From: Pyxidicoccus sp. MSG2
GTDB taxonomy: Bacteria; Myxococcota; Myxococcia; Myxococcales; Myxococcaceae
Direction of reading: 5' to 3'
DNA length: 64,000 bases
NCBI RefSeq assembly: GCF_026626705.1
Contig: NZ_JAPNKC010000001.1
Span: forward strand, 6,156,001 to 6,220,000
In this document: positions 62,199 to 64,000 of the stretch, piece after piece
Layout: the number at the start of each line of letters is the position of its first letter
Numbering within the stretch: the stretch's first letter is position 1
Notes under the pieces: generated by a model
Told to the model about the DNA's origin: nothing
The model's input: only the letters and a program-made list of their open reading frames with translations
Database searches by the model: none
Position numbers and translations under genes: made by a program

Positions 62199-64000
62199 AT
62201 GATTCGTGGACAGAGGCGGAGGGGGGGGCCCCGGACGCGCGCGCTCGCGCTGGTGCTCGGACTGCTCGTGCCGGTGCTGGCGGCGCGGGCGCAGGACGTG
62301 GGCGCGCCGGACGGAGGCCCGAGGGAGGTGGAGCGGGAGCTGGCGCGCACGGACGCGGGCTGGGCCGTGGACCCGCGTGCCGAGGCCTCGGGGACGGAGG
62401 CCGTCGCGGACGCGGGCGTGCCGCAGCAGGCCTTCGTGCCGCCGTCGCTGGTGGCGGACTCGCCCGCGCCGTACCCGCCGCAGCTCGCGGCGGAGGGCGT
62501 GGCGGGCGTGGTGAAGCTGGAGTTGCTCATCGACGAGGCGGGCGAGGTGGAGTCCGCCACGCTGGTGGAGGGACTGCATCCGCAATTGGACCGGGCCGCG
62601 CTGCACGCCGCGCCGTCGCTGCGCTTCAACCCGGCCACGCTGGACGGGCAGCCGGTGCGCGTGCGCCTGTTCTTCGAGTACCGCTTCGAGGCCCCCGTGC
62701 CGCTGGCGGGCGTGGACGGCGGCGTGGCCCCCGACGGGCCCGTCACGCTGCGCGGCCTGGTGCGCACCCGGGGCAATCGCCGCCCCATCACCGGCGCCAC
62801 GCTGCTGTCGGACGCGCTGCCGGACGCACCGGTGCAGACGGACGAGCACGGCCGCTTCGAGGCGCGCTGGCCCGCGGGCGCGCACAAGGTCCGCGTGGTG
62901 GCGCCCGGCCACAAGCCCTTCGTCTTCCGCGAGAAGCTCAACGCGAAGGAGGCGCTGGAAGTCGTGTACGGGCTGGAGCCGCTCGTCATCAACCCGTACG
63001 AGACGGTGGTGCGCGGAGACAGGGACCGCACCGAGGTGAGCCGCGTCACGCTGCACGACGCGGAGCTGCGCGAGGTGCCCGGCACCATGGGCGACCCGTT
63101 CCGCGTCGTCATGCTGATGCCGGGCGTGGGCAGCATGCTGTCCGGCGTGGCGTACCCGGTGGTGCGCGGCAGCCAGCCCGCGTCCACCGGCTACTTCCTC
63201 GACGGCATCCGCGTCCCCATCCTCTTCCACCTGTTCCTCGGGCCCGCCGTCATCCACCCGGACTTCATCGACGCCATCGACTTCTATCCGGGCACGCCGC
63301 CGCCGAAGTACGGGCGGCTGATGGGCGGCGCCATCGAAGGGCGCCTCAGCCGGCCGCGCGACGACGGCGTCCACGGCAGCGCCTACGCGGACCTCATCAA
63401 CGCGGGCTTCTTCATCGAGACGCCCTTCGAGGACACCCGCACCAACGTCAGCCTCGCCGGCCGCTACTCGTACACGCCGTGGATCATCGCGCTCGCGGCC
63501 AACAGCCTCCAGGCCCCGCCCGCGCCGGGTCGGGAGAACCCGAAGGTGGTGCTCGACTTCTGGGACTACCAGGGCCGCATCGAGCAGGACATTGGCAAGG
63601 GCAAGCTGCGGCTGTTCGCCTTCGGCTCCTCGGACACCTTCGGCAGCGAGGCACAGGACGACTTCAGCAGCAGCGCGCTGCAGTCCATCATCTTCCACCG
63701 CGTGGACCTGCGCTTCCGCCACCCGGTGGGCCCCGGCGAGCTCGAGGTGGGCGCCACGTGGGGGCTGGACCGCTTCTCCATCGTCAGCGAGGACGTGGCC
63801 GACAACGCCAACGCCATCTACATCGACCAGGGCACCCTGTCCGCGCGCCTGGGCTACACGATGACGGTGTCCCCGACGCTCTCGCTGCGCGGCGGCGCGG
63901 ACATCGACTCCAAGCGCGCCATCGTCGACATCCTCGACGAGACGCGGGACAGCTCCGAGGAGGTGGAGACGGCGCCCGTCGCGCTGGGCACCTTCATGGG
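62199..64000 (+). CDS. TonB-dependent receptor with N-terminal TonB-C-like domain, partial
   Basis: At least 600 aa; truncated at the right edge. Start ATG 62199 with signal MIRGQRRRGGPRTRALALVLG. After ~50 residues comes PYPPQLAAEGVAGVVKLELLIDE..VESATLVEG..LDRAALHAAPSLRFNPAT (~85-160), the TonB C-terminal fold. A carboxypeptidase-like regulatory domain follows (TLRGLVRTRGNRRPITGATLLSD, ~185-260). The plug then begins with EVSRVTLHDAELREVPGTMGDPFRVVMLMPGV and continues into the barrel. Family role: TonB-driven uptake across the outer membrane. Carrying its own TonB-C domain is unusual but seen in some Deltaproteobacteria-type receptors. Divergent from the OmpA operon. Confidence 0.85.
   Translation, partial: MIRGQRRRGGPRTRALALVLGLLVPVLAARAQDVGAPDGGPREVERELARTDAGWAVDPRAEASGTEAVADAGVPQQAFVPPSLVADSPAPYPPQLAAEGVAGVVKLELLIDEAGEVESATLVEGLHPQLDRAALHAAPSLRFNPATLDGQPVRVRLFFEYRFEAPVPLAGVDGGVAPDGPVTLRGLVRTRGNRRPITGATLLSDALPDAPVQTDEHGRFEARWPAGAHKVRVVAPGHKPFVFREKLNAKEALEVVYGLEPLVINPYETVVRGDRDRTEVSRVTLHDAELREVPGTMGDPFRVVMLMPGVGSMLSGVAYPVVRGSQPASTGYFLDGIRVPILFHLFLGPAVIHPDFIDAIDFYPGTPPPKYGRLMGGAIEGRLSRPRDDGVHGSAYADLINAGFFIETPFEDTRTNVSLAGRYSYTPWIIALAANSLQAPPAPGRENPKVVLDFWDYQGRIEQDIGKGKLRLFAFGSSDTFGSEAQDDFSSSALQSIIFHRVDLRFRHPVGPGELEVGATWGLDRFSIVSEDVADNANAIYIDQGTLSARLGYTMTVSPTLSLRGGADIDSKRAIVDILDETRDSSEEVETAPVALGTFM

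Overview
The window is very GC-rich, and nearly every true gene has a long antisense shadow reading frame. Several features point to a myxobacterium of the Myxococcus/Pyxidicoccus/Corallococcus group: two proteins with a MYXO-CTERM-like tail (Gly-Cys, hydrophobic stretch, Arg cluster), a TIGR02265/DUF2378 protein, a receiver protein with a myxobacterial PilZ-type domain, many lipoproteins, many stand-alone receivers and PAS/GAF kinases, and a MoxR-vWA-beta-propeller ternary system. I saw no rRNA, tRNA, CRISPR array, insertion sequence or phage module.

Layout. 0-4.1 kb: a minus-strand operon of secreted or lipoprotein propeller-type proteins, divergent from an LVIVD-repeat lipoprotein. 4.3-6.8 kb: two helical-repeat/cyclic-nucleotide-binding proteins. 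6.9-11.1 kb: a VolA/Pla-1-like lipoprotein phospholipase upstream of a FadL-type fatty-acid porin. 11-17 kb: a secreted protein, an OmpA/MotB-like protein, a patatin, a CBS protein, a haloalkane-dehalogenase-like hydrolase and a MobA-like nucleotidyltransferase. 17-25 kb: two paralogous secreted proteins flanking a receiver, a Cys-rich secreted protein, a TM/coiled-coil protein and a PAS-GAF histidine kinase. 25-30 kb: a HAD hydrolase, then atpH and atpA with a degenerate sensor kinase between them. 30-40 kb: a DnaK paralogue, a receiver-PilZ protein, a beta-propeller lipoprotein plus Cys-rich lipoprotein pair, a MATE exporter, an esterase and a frameshifted MocR-type regulator.

40-45 kb is an accessory-looking minus-strand run of less GC-rich DNA. 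Its core is a lipoprotein with a C-terminal nuclease-like domain followed 1 nt later by a probable immunity gene, the layout of the SitA/SitI-type kin-discrimination toxins of myxobacteria. 45.4-52 kb is a tightly coupled operon of MoxR ATPase, bpX5-like protein, degenerate vWA/beta-propeller protein and bpX6-like/helical/beta-propeller protein. It matches a predicted NTP-dependent conflict system for which I know of no experimental work. It also carries a duplicated gene start that looks like the scar of a lost gene.

52-58.4 kb is a signalling cluster: three receiver proteins, an RsbRD-PAS histidine kinase, a Ser/Thr kinase, a RelE-like protein and an XRE regulator. 58.4-64 kb holds a TIGR02265 protein with palindromic sites upstream, a MYXO-CTERM/OmpA operon and the start of a TonB-dependent receptor that carries its own TonB C-terminal-like domain.

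Taken together, the window is rich in envelope proteins, lipid scavenging, signalling and inter-bacterial conflict, as expected for a predatory, social soil bacterium. The strongest leads are the MoxR/bpX operon, the lipoprotein toxin-immunity pair, the volA-fadL pair and the degenerate kinase between atpH and atpA.
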